This document shows, piece after piece, positions 54,406-62,593 of a stretch of DNA of 64,000 nucleotides; the first letter of the stretch is position 1; each line of letters begins with the position of its first letter. The DNA lies in NCBI GenBank assembly GCA_027533395.1, contig JAPZUF010000001.1:114844-178843 (forward strand). The letters are read 5' to 3'. Under the pieces are notes generated by a model, which saw nothing but the letters and a program-made list of their open reading frames with translations, ran no database searches and had not been told where the DNA came from. The DNA is from Cyclobacteriaceae bacterium. Its GTDB lineage: Bacteria > Bacteroidota > Bacteroidia > Cytophagales > Cyclobacteriaceae. Position numbers and translations under genes: made by a program.

Positions 54406-56028
54406 TTAAAAAATATAATCTGTACTCAAGAAAGATGACTCTCTGTTGCGAATGATTTTACCAATGATGCCTTTGTTGGTTTCGTTACTCTTAGCTGCAA
54501 CTAAGGTACGAATAGAAAATACACGCAAAGCATCAGAAACAGAAAGCGTTCCTTCTGCAGAATCTTTTCTTCCATTGAATGGGAAAGTATCTGGGCCACG
54601 CTGACATTGTGCATTTAAATTAATACGGCCAACTTGAGAAGCAAAAGCATCAATCAACTTAGCAATTTGTGCAGAGTCTTTACCAAAAATACTTACTTGT
54701 TGGCCGAAGTTAGAATCTACCACATAATCAATGGTTTCTTCTAGATTTTCGTAGGCAACAATAGGAACAACAGGTCCGAATTGTTCTTCGGTATAAACCC
54801 GCATTTTTTTGTTTACAGGGTAAAGTACAGCAGGGTAAAAGAAAGTTTGGATAACCGTTCCTCCATTTTCATTTACAACTTGTGCGCCATGTTGTTTCGC
54901 ATCATCTACTAAACTTTGTAAGTAATCTGTTTTACCAGGTTCAGGAAGAGGTGTTAACCCAACAGAAGGATCCCATGGCATACCGGGTTTCAGTCTAGAA
55001 ACTTCTGCATTGAATTTATCTATGAAAACATTCACAATGCTTTTGTGTACGAATAAAATTTTAAGCGCTGTACATCTTTGCCCGTTGAACGATAATGAAC
55101 CCATCACACTTTCCGCTACAGCATTATCTAAATCAGCATCGGGTAAAACGATAGCCGGATTTTTTGCATCTAAACCTAAAATGGATTTTAAGCGATGAGG
55201 TTTAGGATGTAATTTTTTTAACTCGTTTGCGCCTTTGTTTGTACCGATAAAAGCAAACACATCCAACTTACCTGTTTCCATTAATGCACCAACTGTATCT
55301 CTTCCTTTACCATAAATAATGTTGATCGCGCCAGCAGGAAAACTATCTCTGAATGCTTCTAACAAAGGTTTGATTAACAATACACCATATTTAGCCGGCT
55401 TAAACACTACTGTGTTACCCATAATAAGAGCTGGGATAAGCGTTGAGAAAGTTTCGTTTAACGGATAGTTATAGGGTCCCATACACAATACAACTCCCAA
55501 TGGCACGCGTCTGATTTGCGCCATAATGCCTTGCTCATTTTGAAAAGTTGCTGAACGTCTGTCGCTTTGTTTCAATTCGTTGATGGTATCAACAATGTAA
55601 TCACAAGTTCTATCAAATTCTTTTTCCGAATCTTTCAATGATTTTCCTATTTCCCACATTAAAAGATTAACAACCTCTGCTCTTTTTTCGCGCATGCGCA
55701 TTAAAAATTTTTCAACGTGTTCAATGCGTTCAGCTACTGTAAAGGAAGGCCAAACACCATGACCTTTATCGTAGGCTTGCACAGCAGAGTCTAATGCTTG
55801 TAAGGCTTCTTTTTTGGTAAGCAAGGGTGTGGCTCCTATTACTTTTTGTTCGTATCCATTTCCAGTGTTAATACATACCGGACTAAGTACCGGACTTAAA
55901 TCGCCTTGCCAGGAAATCAATTCTCCATTGATTAAATATTCTCTTTGATCTATTTTTTCGTGTAGCTGAAAACTTTTAGGAATCGATGCTTCAGAAGGGA
56001 AAATAGTAGCTAAAAATTCTTTTGTCAT
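54406..56028 (-). CDS. gapN: NADP-dependent non-phosphorylating glyceraldehyde-3-phosphate dehydrogenase (GapN-type)
   Basis: 540 residues of the aldehyde dehydrogenase superfamily. Catalytic Cys in SLSFNGQRCTALKILFV and the typical GLDAKNPAIVLPDADLD. Closest by eye to plant and bacterial GapN (NADP-dependent), which oxidises glyceraldehyde-3-phosphate to 3-phosphoglycerate with NADPH production. INLNAQCQRGPDTFPFNGRKDSA matches the substrate-site end of GapN. The gene is 28 bases after deoC. Confidence 0.87.
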   Translation of the reverse strand: MTKEFLATIFPSEASIPKSFQLHEKIDQREYLINGELISWQGDLSPVLSPVCINTGNGYEQKVIGATPLLTKKEALQALDSAVQAYDKGHGVWPSFTVAERIEHVEKFLMRMREKRAEVVNLLMWEIGKSLKDSEKEFDRTCDYIVDTINELKQSDRRSATFQNEQGIMAQIRRVPLGVVLCMGPYNYPLNETFSTLIPALIMGNTVVFKPAKYGVLLIKPLLEAFRDSFPAGAINIIYGKGRDTVGALMETGKLDVFAFIGTNKGANELKKLHPKPHRLKSILGLDAKNPAIVLPDADLDNAVAESVMGSLSFNGQRCTALKILFVHKSIVNVFIDKFNAEVSRLKPGMPWDPSVGLTPLPEPGKTDYLQSLVDDAKQHGAQVVNENGGTVIQTFFYPAVLYPVNKKMRVYTEEQFGPVVPIVAYENLEETIDYVVDSNFGQQVSIFGKDSAQIAKLIDAFASQVGRINLNAQCQRGPDTFPFNGRKDSAEGTLSVSDALRVFSIRTLVAAKSNETNKGIIGKIIRNRESSFLSTDYIF

Positions 56029-56056
56029 AGGGGTTGAAATAAATAATGTATTAAGA

Positions 56057-56698
56057 TTAACTCACAAGGGTTACACCGGAAGATGTACCTAAACGATCAG
56101 CTCCAGCTTCGATTAAGGCTAACGCAAATTCTTTTGTTTTAATTCCACCACTTGCTTTAATGCCAACTTGCGATGGAACAGCAGCACGCATCAATTTAAT
56201 GTGTTCTACTTTAGCTCCACTGCCGGCAAAGCCTGTGGAGGTTTTTATATAATCTGCTCCGGCATCGGCACAAAGTTTACTGGCTTCAATAATTTCTTCA
56301 TCAGAAAGATAAGCTGTTTCGATAATTACTTTTAAGATGGCTTGTTGCTCATGAACTACTTTGGCACATTTTGCGATTTCGATTTTTGTCCAGGGCAATT
56401 TTGTTTTAAAGGAAGAGATGTTCATCACCACATCGATTTCGGTTGCACCTAAATCGAGTATGCGTTTGATTTCATCAATTTTAGTTTCGGTTAATTGATA
56501 GCCTAACGGAAAACCGACAACAGTTACTAATTGAATATTGGCGTTACCAATCTCTCTTTTGGCACGTTCAACCCAAAATGGTGGAACGCAAACTCCTACA
56601 AATTGATATTGTTTAGCTTCAGCTACAAGTTGATCAATTTGTTGAATGGTTAGTGTTGGGCTAAGTGCAGTATGTTCGATATAGCCAGACAGATTCAT
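56057..56698 (-). CDS. deoC: Deoxyribose-phosphate aldolase
   Basis: 213 residues. Class I aldolase: the Schiff-base lysine lies in YIKTSTGF, and the second active-site lysine in IKASGGIK. Splits 2-deoxyribose-5-phosphate to glyceraldehyde-3-phosphate and acetaldehyde. The product feeds the adjacent gapN substrate, which gives the gene order biochemical sense. Confidence 0.95.
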   Translation of the reverse strand: MNLSGYIEHTALSPTLTIQQIDQLVAEAKQYQFVGVCVPPFWVERAKREIGNANIQLVTVVGFPLGYQLTETKIDEIKRILDLGATEIDVVMNISSFKTKLPWTKIEIAKCAKVVHEQQAILKVIIETAYLSDEEIIEASKLCADAGADYIKTSTGFAGSGAKVEHIKLMRAAVPSQVGIKASGGIKTKEFALALIEAGADRLGTSSGVTLVS

Positions 56699-56742
56699 AG
56701 CCGAAAGTTAACCGCCTGCTAACGATTAAAAAAGAAATTGTT

Positions 56743-57117
56743 TTAATGTTTAAGGCCACAAGTTTTGCAAAACTTCATTTTGCCGGGTGGTCTTTTTTTG
56801 GGTGGACGTTTATGCCCGAAGTAAAGTGGATTTGAGTTTTGTGGTTTAGATAATTCTAACTCTGCTCTTCTTTTTTCTTTGCTGACACGCGCTCTTTGTT
56901 CGTAAAAGTTATCTTGTGCGTTATAAGTGATACCTCGGTCTTTTCTTTTTACTTTCTTTTCCTTTGGTTGATATTGCCCTGCTTGGGGAAATGAAGGATC
57001 AACAGAAGTTACATTTTCTTGTTTGCCTTTGCTTTTCTTTTTTCGCTTTGATTGCGCTTGCGAATGTGTAACCATCACAAACAGCACAAGACATAAGAAT
57101 ATCAATCTTAATTTCAT
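56743..57117 (-). CDS. Small exported basic protein with C-terminal CxxCGxxH (paralogue A)
   Basis: 124 residues. Signal peptide MKLRLIFLCLVLFVMVTHSQA, then a highly basic Lys/Arg-rich middle (KRKKKSKGK, EKKVKRKDRG) and a C-terminal block YFGHKRPPKKRPPGKMKFCKTCGLKH-type in which two Cys and a His (CxxCGxxH) look able to bind a metal. Paralogous to the next gene, which has the same ending. Function unknown; the shared tail is known from Bacteroidota proteins I cannot name. Confidence 0.7.
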   Translation of the reverse strand: MKLRLIFLCLVLFVMVTHSQAQSKRKKKSKGKQENVTSVDPSFPQAGQYQPKEKKVKRKDRGITYNAQDNFYEQRARVSKEKRRAELELSKPQNSNPLYFGHKRPPKKRPPGKMKFCKTCGLKH

Positions 57118-57155
57118 GATTCAAAGTAAGTGAATATAGATGAATGATTTTTTAA

Positions 57156-57512
57156 CTAATGTCGAATGCCACATTCCCAGCAATATTTCATTTTATGGGT
57201 GGGTCGTTTCTTTGGTATGTTTTGATGTCCGAAGTAAACGGGGTTGGTATATTTTTCTTTAGCTGCTTTGCGCAGCCATCTTTTTTTCTGCCTAGCAATT
57301 TTTTCTACGCGGTCATAATATTGGTATTCCGCAGAGTTTTTGATATCAGGCTGAACACGCTTGATTTTTCTGGTTTTCTTTTCTGCGATAAAGACTGGTT
57401 TTAATCCTGGACTTAACGAACTAGGTGTGCCGTTTGGCATTGCATGTTGTGAAAAAGCATGGTAAATCGAGAAAGAGAAAAAAAGGGTGGTTAAACAGAA
57501 AAGCCTCATCAT
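57156..57512 (-). CDS. Small exported basic protein with C-terminal CxxCGxxH (paralogue B)
   Basis: 118 residues. Signal peptide MMRLFCLTTLFFSFSIYHAFS, basic middle, and the ending YFGHQNIPKKRPTHKMKYCWECGIRH-type, with the same spacing of PVYFGH, PKKRP and CxxCGxxH as paralogue A. The two genes are 38 bases apart on one strand. Duplication is likely. Probably metal-binding in the periplasm or outside; role unknown. Confidence 0.7.
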   Translation of the reverse strand: MMRLFCLTTLFFSFSIYHAFSQHAMPNGTPSSLSPGLKPVFIAEKKTRKIKRVQPDIKNSAEYQYYDRVEKIARQKKRWLRKAAKEKYTNPVYFGHQNIPKKRPTHKMKYCWECGIRH

Positions 57513-57556
57513 CTGGTTAGAATTTGAGGCTTTAACGAAGTGGGGGTTTACTTATT

Positions 57557-58060
57557 TTAACTGCCTTTTTCTTGCATCAATGTTTGTTGTCTTCGGAAAA
57601 TCCATGGTGGTGTGGGTTGTTCTTCCTGCCAAATGCCTTTTTTAGCGTTTTCTGCCTCTATTCTTATCTTTTCTAATTCAGGAATGGGGTTGCGCTCGGA
57701 AGTCCACGCTAAACCTTTACTCAACAACTCAACGCGTAAATCGTCTTTTCCTTTTAGCATAACTACAGCTAAACGATTTCCCCAGCGATCCTTGCCTTGT
57801 AGCGTAATCGTTACTGCTTTCTTCAACGCTTTTGCTTCTAAAAATGATTTTGCCTCGTTGCCAAACTGCTGGTTCAACTCCGGGCTATCAATACCGGCTA
57901 ACATCACTTTCCATTCTTCTCCATTTTCATCTTTCGCCACAAGGGTATTGCCATCAATCACTTCAATTACTTTTGCTTCAATGGGGTCTTGAGCCATTTG
58001 TGCCGCTAAAGAAGTTATTGAAAAGAGGGAGTAAAAAAGAACAATCAACTTCGCTTTCAT
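57557..58060 (-). CDS. Exported staphylococcal-nuclease-like thermonuclease
   Basis: 167 residues. Signal peptide MKAKLIVLFYSLFSITSLAA. SNase fold marks: VIDGNTLVAK, LAGIDSPELNQQFGNEAKSFL (calcium Asp, catalytic Arg/Glu region), GKDRWGNRLAVV, and GLAWTSERN. Degrades DNA and RNA with calcium, probably in the periplasm or outside. It precedes the two CxxCGxxH paralogues on the same strand with a 44-base gap. Confidence 0.85.
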   Translation of the reverse strand: MKAKLIVLFYSLFSITSLAAQMAQDPIEAKVIEVIDGNTLVAKDENGEEWKVMLAGIDSPELNQQFGNEAKSFLEAKALKKAVTITLQGKDRWGNRLAVVMLKGKDDLRVELLSKGLAWTSERNPIPELEKIRIEAENAKKGIWQEEQPTPPWIFRRQQTLMQEKGS

Positions 58061-58258
58061 GATTCAAAGATTGTGTTTGTACGCGGATATATTCTTCAAT
58101 AATCAATTAAGTTACAAGCCATGTAGGATTTTTAGCCTGATTGCTGAATTATGGCGTTAACTGGCTAATTGAGCTCGAAATGCCAAACTGATTATCAATG
58201 GATTAACCATAAATGCAAAGAATTAGTGGGTAGGATTTTTCTAATCCGCATAAGCCAT

Positions 58259-58266
58259 TAAATTTG
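58259..58266 (+). promoter_or_regulatory. Bacteroidota-type -7 element TAAATTTG before the PPIase gene
   Basis: Exact TAnnTTTG about 55 bases before the ATG at 58322, in a 261-base divergent gap after the nuclease gene. The -33 region holds only TTTT, so this is a partial match. Confidence 0.35.
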
Positions 58267-58321
58267 CGAACTTATTTTTAGTGTAACTCATTTATTTTCA
58301 GCTTAAAAGATTCTTTATATC

Positions 58322-60424
58322 ATGGCATTGATTGGTACTTTACGCAACAGAATGGGCACCTTTTTAGTGGTGTTTGTATTTGCTGCCATCGCAGTATTTA
58401 TTCTGGGTGATTTATTTGGTAATAATGGTGTTTTGTTAGGCCGAAACACGGTTGGCGAAATTGCAGGCCACGAAATTTCGCTTGAAGAATATCAAAACTT
58501 TATTCAAGAGCGCGAAGCTAATTATTTGCTAAACTTTGGTCGAAACCCTGGCGAAAGAGAAATGACAACCTTGCGCCAGCAAGCTTGGGAATTACTCATT
58601 GTTAAATATGCACTTGAAACACAATACGAAAAAGTAGGGGTGATGGTTCCCGGTGCGGAAGTACAAGACATGATTTGGGGTAAAAACATTGATGAAGGTG
58701 TTCGTCAATCTTTCACTAATCCTGAAACAGGTCAATTTGACAAAGACAGAGTACTTTCTTATTTAGGCGAATTAAAAAATCTTCCTAATGATAACCCTGC
58801 CAGAATTCAGTGGGAAATGTTTGAAAGAAATTTAGTGCCCGGCAGACAAAGAGTGAAATATGAAAATCTTTTAATCAAAGGCGATTACGTTACAACTGCT
58901 GAAGCAGAACGTGAATACCATGTACAGTCTGATGTGGCAGAAGCTAAATATTTATACGTTCCTTTCTTTGCTGTAAGCGATTCGGCCATTAAAGTAAATG
59001 ATAGTGATTTAAAGGCTTACTACAGCAAAAACAAAGAGAAGTTTAAAACTGAAGAATCAAGAGATTTAAAGTTTGTTTCATTCCCTATTGTAGCTTCTAA
59101 AACAGATTCTGCTGAAATCTTTAGAGAATTAATTCGTTTAGCCGGAGAGTTAAAAATCAGTACTGAAGATTCTGCTTTCGCAGTTCGTAACTCTGATAAT
59201 GCCAACGCATTCAATAAACTTAATCCGGGTAACCTACCTGAATTTTTGAAAAGCAAAAACTTAGTTGCCGGTGAAATTTACGGTCCAGTAATTGAGAATG
59301 GAAACTTAGTAGTTGCTAAAGTTAGCAAGATTGATAAAGATACAATTTTCAATGCCAGAGCAAGTCACATCTTAATTAAGTGGGATGATGAATCCGAGTC
59401 ATCGAAAAAAGCAGCTAAAGAAAAAGCAAGAAAGATTTTAGCAGAAATAAAAGGTGGAGCTGATTTCGCAGCGAAAGCGCGCGAACATGGCACTGATGGC
59501 ACTGCTACTACTGGCGGTGATTTAGGTTGGTTCTCATCAGGTAGAATGGTGAAAAAATTTGAAGACGCAGTTTTTGGCGCAAGCAAAGCTGGTTTGTTAA
59601 ATGATGTAGTTGAAACAGAGTTTGGCTACCACATTATAAAAGTAGATAACGCCAAAACTAATGTAGCCTACCATGTGGCAACAGTTGAACGAAGTTTCTC
59701 ACCTAGTGATGCCTCCATTAATGAAGTGTTACGCAAAGCAGAAATGTTCGCTACTGATGTAAGCAGCGTAGAATCATTCGAAGCGAAGGCAAAAGCAGAA
59801 GGTTTGCAAGTAAGAGACGCCAAAAGATTAACCTCAGGCGAAAGAAATCTAAGTAACTTAGGTGATGCTCGTCAGGTAATACAATGGTTGTTCCGCGAAG
59901 GTGAAAGAAATAAAATTTCTCCAGTATTTGATTTACAAGAAAACTATGTTGTAGCAGTTATGACAGATGAAATCGGCAAAGGCTACAAACCTTTTGAAGC
60001 AGTAAAGAGTGAAATTACCCCAGCTGTGAAGAACGAATTAAAAGGTAAAGCCATTGTTGAAAAATTAGGTAAGTCAAAAGGAAATACTTTAGAAGAAATC
60101 AGAGATGCTTTCGGTGCTGATGCCAATGTTTATACCTCAAGCGATGTAAGATTAAGCGCCAATACCATTGCAAGTGTTGGTTATGACCCTGCCGCGGTAG
60201 GTTTGGTTTTCTCTCTAGAAAATGGAAAACGTTCATCAGCTTTTGTCGGAGAGAATGGTGTATTGATTGTAGAATTGCAAAACAAAACACTAGCTCCGTC
60301 TTTGCAAGATTACTCACCTTATAAAAACATTATTCAGCAGAATAATACATCTAAAAATTATTCTATCGCTGAAGCCATTAAGGAAAAAGCAAACATTGAA
60401 GACACGCGCTATAAATTTTATTAA
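58322..60424 (+). CDS. Membrane-anchored peptidyl-prolyl isomerase/chaperone (PpiD/SurA-like)
   Basis: 700 residues. An N-terminal transmembrane anchor (LVVFVFAAIAVFILG), a SurA_N-like helical chaperone region (residues about 40-190), one clear parvulin PPIC domain at about 340-445 (ASHILIKWDDES ... GGDLGWFSSGRMVKKFEDAVF ... TEFGYHIIKV), and a second, divergent domain after it. Assists folding of outer-membrane and secreted proteins in the periplasm, as with PpiD. A terminator follows at 60443. Confidence 0.92.
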   Translation: MALIGTLRNRMGTFLVVFVFAAIAVFILGDLFGNNGVLLGRNTVGEIAGHEISLEEYQNFIQEREANYLLNFGRNPGEREMTTLRQQAWELLIVKYALETQYEKVGVMVPGAEVQDMIWGKNIDEGVRQSFTNPETGQFDKDRVLSYLGELKNLPNDNPARIQWEMFERNLVPGRQRVKYENLLIKGDYVTTAEAEREYHVQSDVAEAKYLYVPFFAVSDSAIKVNDSDLKAYYSKNKEKFKTEESRDLKFVSFPIVASKTDSAEIFRELIRLAGELKISTEDSAFAVRNSDNANAFNKLNPGNLPEFLKSKNLVAGEIYGPVIENGNLVVAKVSKIDKDTIFNARASHILIKWDDESESSKKAAKEKARKILAEIKGGADFAAKAREHGTDGTATTGGDLGWFSSGRMVKKFEDAVFGASKAGLLNDVVETEFGYHIIKVDNAKTNVAYHVATVERSFSPSDASINEVLRKAEMFATDVSSVESFEAKAKAEGLQVRDAKRLTSGERNLSNLGDARQVIQWLFREGERNKISPVFDLQENYVVAVMTDEIGKGYKPFEAVKSEITPAVKNELKGKAIVEKLGKSKGNTLEEIRDAFGADANVYTSSDVRLSANTIASVGYDPAAVGLVFSLENGKRSSAFVGENGVLIVELQNKTLAPSLQDYSPYKNIIQQNNTSKNYSIAEAIKEKANIEDTRYKFY

Positions 60425-60442
60425 TCATTAAGAACTCAAAAT

Positions 60443-60476
60443 AATGCCGGTGTGTTGCAACATCGGCATTTTTTTT
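60443..60476 (+). terminator. Rho-independent terminator after the PPIase, ending at the next ATG
   Basis: AATGCCG (60443-60449) pairs with CGGCATT (60464-60470), extended by a G-T wobble and TGT/ACA around a 6-base loop, then T8. The T tract ends directly at the ATG (60477) of the DUF493 gene, which leaves no room for a separate leader. Confidence 0.8.
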
Positions 60477-60740
60477 ATGGACACAAACTGGGAAATATCA
60501 TTCAAAGAGAAACTAAACGAGCATTATACCTGGCCAAGCTTTTATCTGTTTAAGTTTATCATATTAGCAGGACAAGAAGAGCATATTTATTCATTGATGC
60601 CTGAAGCTGAATTTAAATTGAATCCTTCTTCTAATGGTAAATATGTAAGCGTAACTTTTGAAAGTAGAATGCAAGACGCTGATGCCGTGATTGAGATTTA
60701 TAAAAAGGCTTCTTTGATAAAAGGCTTAATCGCACTTTAA
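60477..60740 (+). CDS. DUF493 (YbeD-like) family protein
   Basis: 87 residues from ATG 60477. An earlier in-frame ATG at 60444 lies inside the terminator hairpin and is rejected. Family pattern: FKEKLNEHYTWPSFYLFKFII, SSNGKYVSVTFESRM and the ending IKGLIAL, an ACT-like fold. Function is unknown; the E. coli homologue YbeD lies by lipoate genes, but no such gene is here. It begins the four-gene run DUF493, pterin dehydratase, rsmI, IMPase. Confidence 0.88.
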   Translation: MDTNWEISFKEKLNEHYTWPSFYLFKFIILAGQEEHIYSLMPEAEFKLNPSSNGKYVSVTFESRMQDADAVIEIYKKASLIKGLIAL

Positions 60741-60800
60741 CATAATTTGCTTTCTCTCTGGCATTAAAAAGCTTACCTTCGTTACAAGTAATTTCTATTT

Positions 60801-61040
60801 ATGTGGATTGAAAAAGATAATAGACTGACGAAGGTTTTTCAATTTAACAATTTTGTTGATGCTTTTGCTTTCATGACAAAAGTTGCCTTTGCTGCTGAGC
60901 AACAACAACATCATCCTGAATGGAATAATATTTACAACACTGTTACTATCCACCTATCCACTCACGATGCAGGTAATATCGTTACAGAGAAAGACAGAAA
61001 ATTAGCAATAACCATAGATGATCTCTATGCAAGAAAGTGA
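60801..61040 (+). CDS. 4a-hydroxytetrahydrobiopterin dehydratase (pterin-4-alpha-carbinolamine dehydratase)
   Basis: 79 residues, normal for a bacterial PCD. Contains the family motif AEQQQHHPEWNNIYNTVTIHLSTHDAGN, with active-site histidines (HHPEW) and THDAG. Regenerates tetrahydropterin after aromatic amino-acid hydroxylation. Overlaps the start of rsmI. Confidence 0.92.
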   Translation: MWIEKDNRLTKVFQFNNFVDAFAFMTKVAFAAEQQQHHPEWNNIYNTVTIHLSTHDAGNIVTEKDRKLAITIDDLYARK

Positions 61041-61749
61041 TACATCTTTATTTTTGGTGCCAACACCCATCGGTAATTTAAAAGACATCACTTTGCGTGC
61101 GCTTGAGGTATTACAAAATGTTAATTTGATTTTAGCAGAAGATACGCGCACCAGTAGTTTCTTACTAAAGCATTATAACATTGAAAAACCTTTAAAAAGT
61201 TTTCATACTTTTAACGAGCATCAAACAGTTAACGCATTAATTCAAAGAATGCAACAAGGCGAAAAATTTGCATTGATAAGTGATGCAGGTACACCTGGAA
61301 TTTCTGATCCCGGTTACTTACTAGCCAGAGCAGCCTTACAAGCTGATTTAAAAATTGAATGTTTACCAGGGGCAACTGCTTTTGTTCCGGCATTGATTAA
61401 ATCAGGATTTCCTACAGACCGTTTTGTATTCGAAGGTTTTTTACCACATAAAAAAGGCAAACAAACTTTAATAAAAGCGATAGCAAAAGAAAGTAGAACC
61501 GTTATTTTGTATGAATCGCCTTATCGATTAGTTAAAACACTAGAACAATTAAAAGAATTTTGTGGAGAAGAGAGAAAAGTGAGTGTATCCAGAGAATTAA
61601 CAAAAAAATTTGAAGAAACATATACCAATACGTTATCAAAAACGATTGAATACTTTTCTCAAAAGGAAGTTAAAGGTGAGATTGTAATTGTGTTGGAAGG
61701 CTTAAATTCAAAAAGTAAAAAGCAGGAAGATGATGATGACGAAGAATAA
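61027..61749 (+). CDS. rsmI: 16S rRNA (cytidine(1402)-2'-O)-methyltransferase RsmI
   Basis: About 240 residues. LVPTPIGNLKDITLRAL, EDTRTS, ISDAGTPGISDPGYLLA and LPGATAFVPAL are the strong RsmI signatures. It adds a 2'-O-methyl group at C1402 in the decoding centre. Start could be the ATG at 61018 or 61027; both overlap pterin dehydratase. The coding end is an acidic run, QEDDDDEE, whose GATGATGATG repeat supplies the ATG choices of the next gene. Confidence 0.93.
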   Translation: MQESDTSLFLVPTPIGNLKDITLRALEVLQNVNLILAEDTRTSSFLLKHYNIEKPLKSFHTFNEHQTVNALIQRMQQGEKFALISDAGTPGISDPGYLLARAALQADLKIECLPGATAFVPALIKSGFPTDRFVFEGFLPHKKGKQTLIKAIAKESRTVILYESPYRLVKTLEQLKEFCGEERKVSVSRELTKKFEETYTNTLSKTIEYFSQKEVKGEIVIVLEGLNSKSKKQEDDDDEE

Positions 61750-62548
61750 TGTAGATTTATTGGGGACACTTCAAGAAGTAAAAAAGGTAAGCAAAGAAGT
61801 TGGAAGTTTTATTTACACAGAGTGTTTGAACTTTGATAAAGACAGAATAGAGGCAAAAGGAAAGTTCAATAATCTGGTCTCTTATGTTGATAAAGAAGCA
61901 GAGACAAGGATAGTTAAAGTTTTATCTCAACTTATACCTGATTGTGGTTTTATTACAGAAGAAGAAACCATCAGTCAGCAAGAAAAAGATTGGCAATGGA
62001 TCATCGACCCTTTAGATGGAACAACTAATTTTATGCATGGCTTACCTGTTTTTGCTATCAGTATCGGGTTGGCTTATAAAAAAGAAGTTGTATTGGGTTT
62101 GATTTATGAACCATCAAGAGATGAAATGTTTTATGCAACAGAAGCTGTAGGCGCTTTTTGTAACCAAACACCCATTAGCGTTTCTAAAGCACCAAGCTTG
62201 AGTGATAGTTTGTTGGCAACAGGTTTTCCCTACTATCACTTTGAGAAGATGGAAGCTTACTTGAGTATTATCAAAACATTTTTGGATCAAACACATGGCA
62301 TCAGAAGATTAGGAAGTGCTGCCATCGATTTGGCTTATGTAGCTTGTGGTCGACTAGATGGTTTCTTCGAGTATAACTTAAATCCTTGGGATGTGGCAGC
62401 AGGAACATTTATATTACAATGTGCCGGAGGACAGGTAACAGATTTCAAGGGAGGAAATGATTATTTGTTTGGTAGAGAACTGTGCGCATCTAACCGTTTT
62501 ATTCACAAAGAAATGTTAAAAACTATTTCGGAAAAATGGCATGAATAA
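61730..62548 (+). CDS. Inositol monophosphatase family protein
   Basis: 272 residues. Metal-binding EEE and DPLDGTTNF (motif A) and NPWDVAAGTFIL (motif B) are intact, with ITEEE upstream. Dephosphorylates inositol phosphate or related sugar phosphates. Overlaps rsmI by 20 bases; three consecutive ATGs (61730, 61733, 61736) are possible starts. Followed by a weak hairpin at 62551-62577. Confidence 0.9.
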   Translation: MMMTKNNVDLLGTLQEVKKVSKEVGSFIYTECLNFDKDRIEAKGKFNNLVSYVDKEAETRIVKVLSQLIPDCGFITEEETISQQEKDWQWIIDPLDGTTNFMHGLPVFAISIGLAYKKEVVLGLIYEPSRDEMFYATEAVGAFCNQTPISVSKAPSLSDSLLATGFPYYHFEKMEAYLSIIKTFLDQTHGIRRLGSAAIDLAYVACGRLDGFFEYNLNPWDVAAGTFILQCAGGQVTDFKGGNDYLFGRELCASNRFIHKEMLKTISEKWHE

Positions 62549-62550
62549 AA

Positions 62551-62577
62551 AAAGACCTGTGTAAAGCAGGCCTTTTT
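62551..62577. terminator. Weak bidirectional terminator between IMPase and the permease
   Basis: AAG-A-CCTG pairs with CAGG-C-CTT (one mismatch), followed by T5 and preceded by A7 after the stop codon at 62548. Converging genes on both sides would use it. Confidence 0.5.
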
Positions 62578-62593
62578 GGTTCAAAACAAAAAA

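Noticed and set aside
58120..58240. Direct repeat GTAGGATTTTT (two copies) in the gap before the PPIase
   Set aside because: Only 11 bases, AT-rich and without wider similarity; likely chance.
60444..60476. ATG at 60444 as DUF493 start
   Set aside because: It lies inside the terminator hairpin and adds residues without family similarity.
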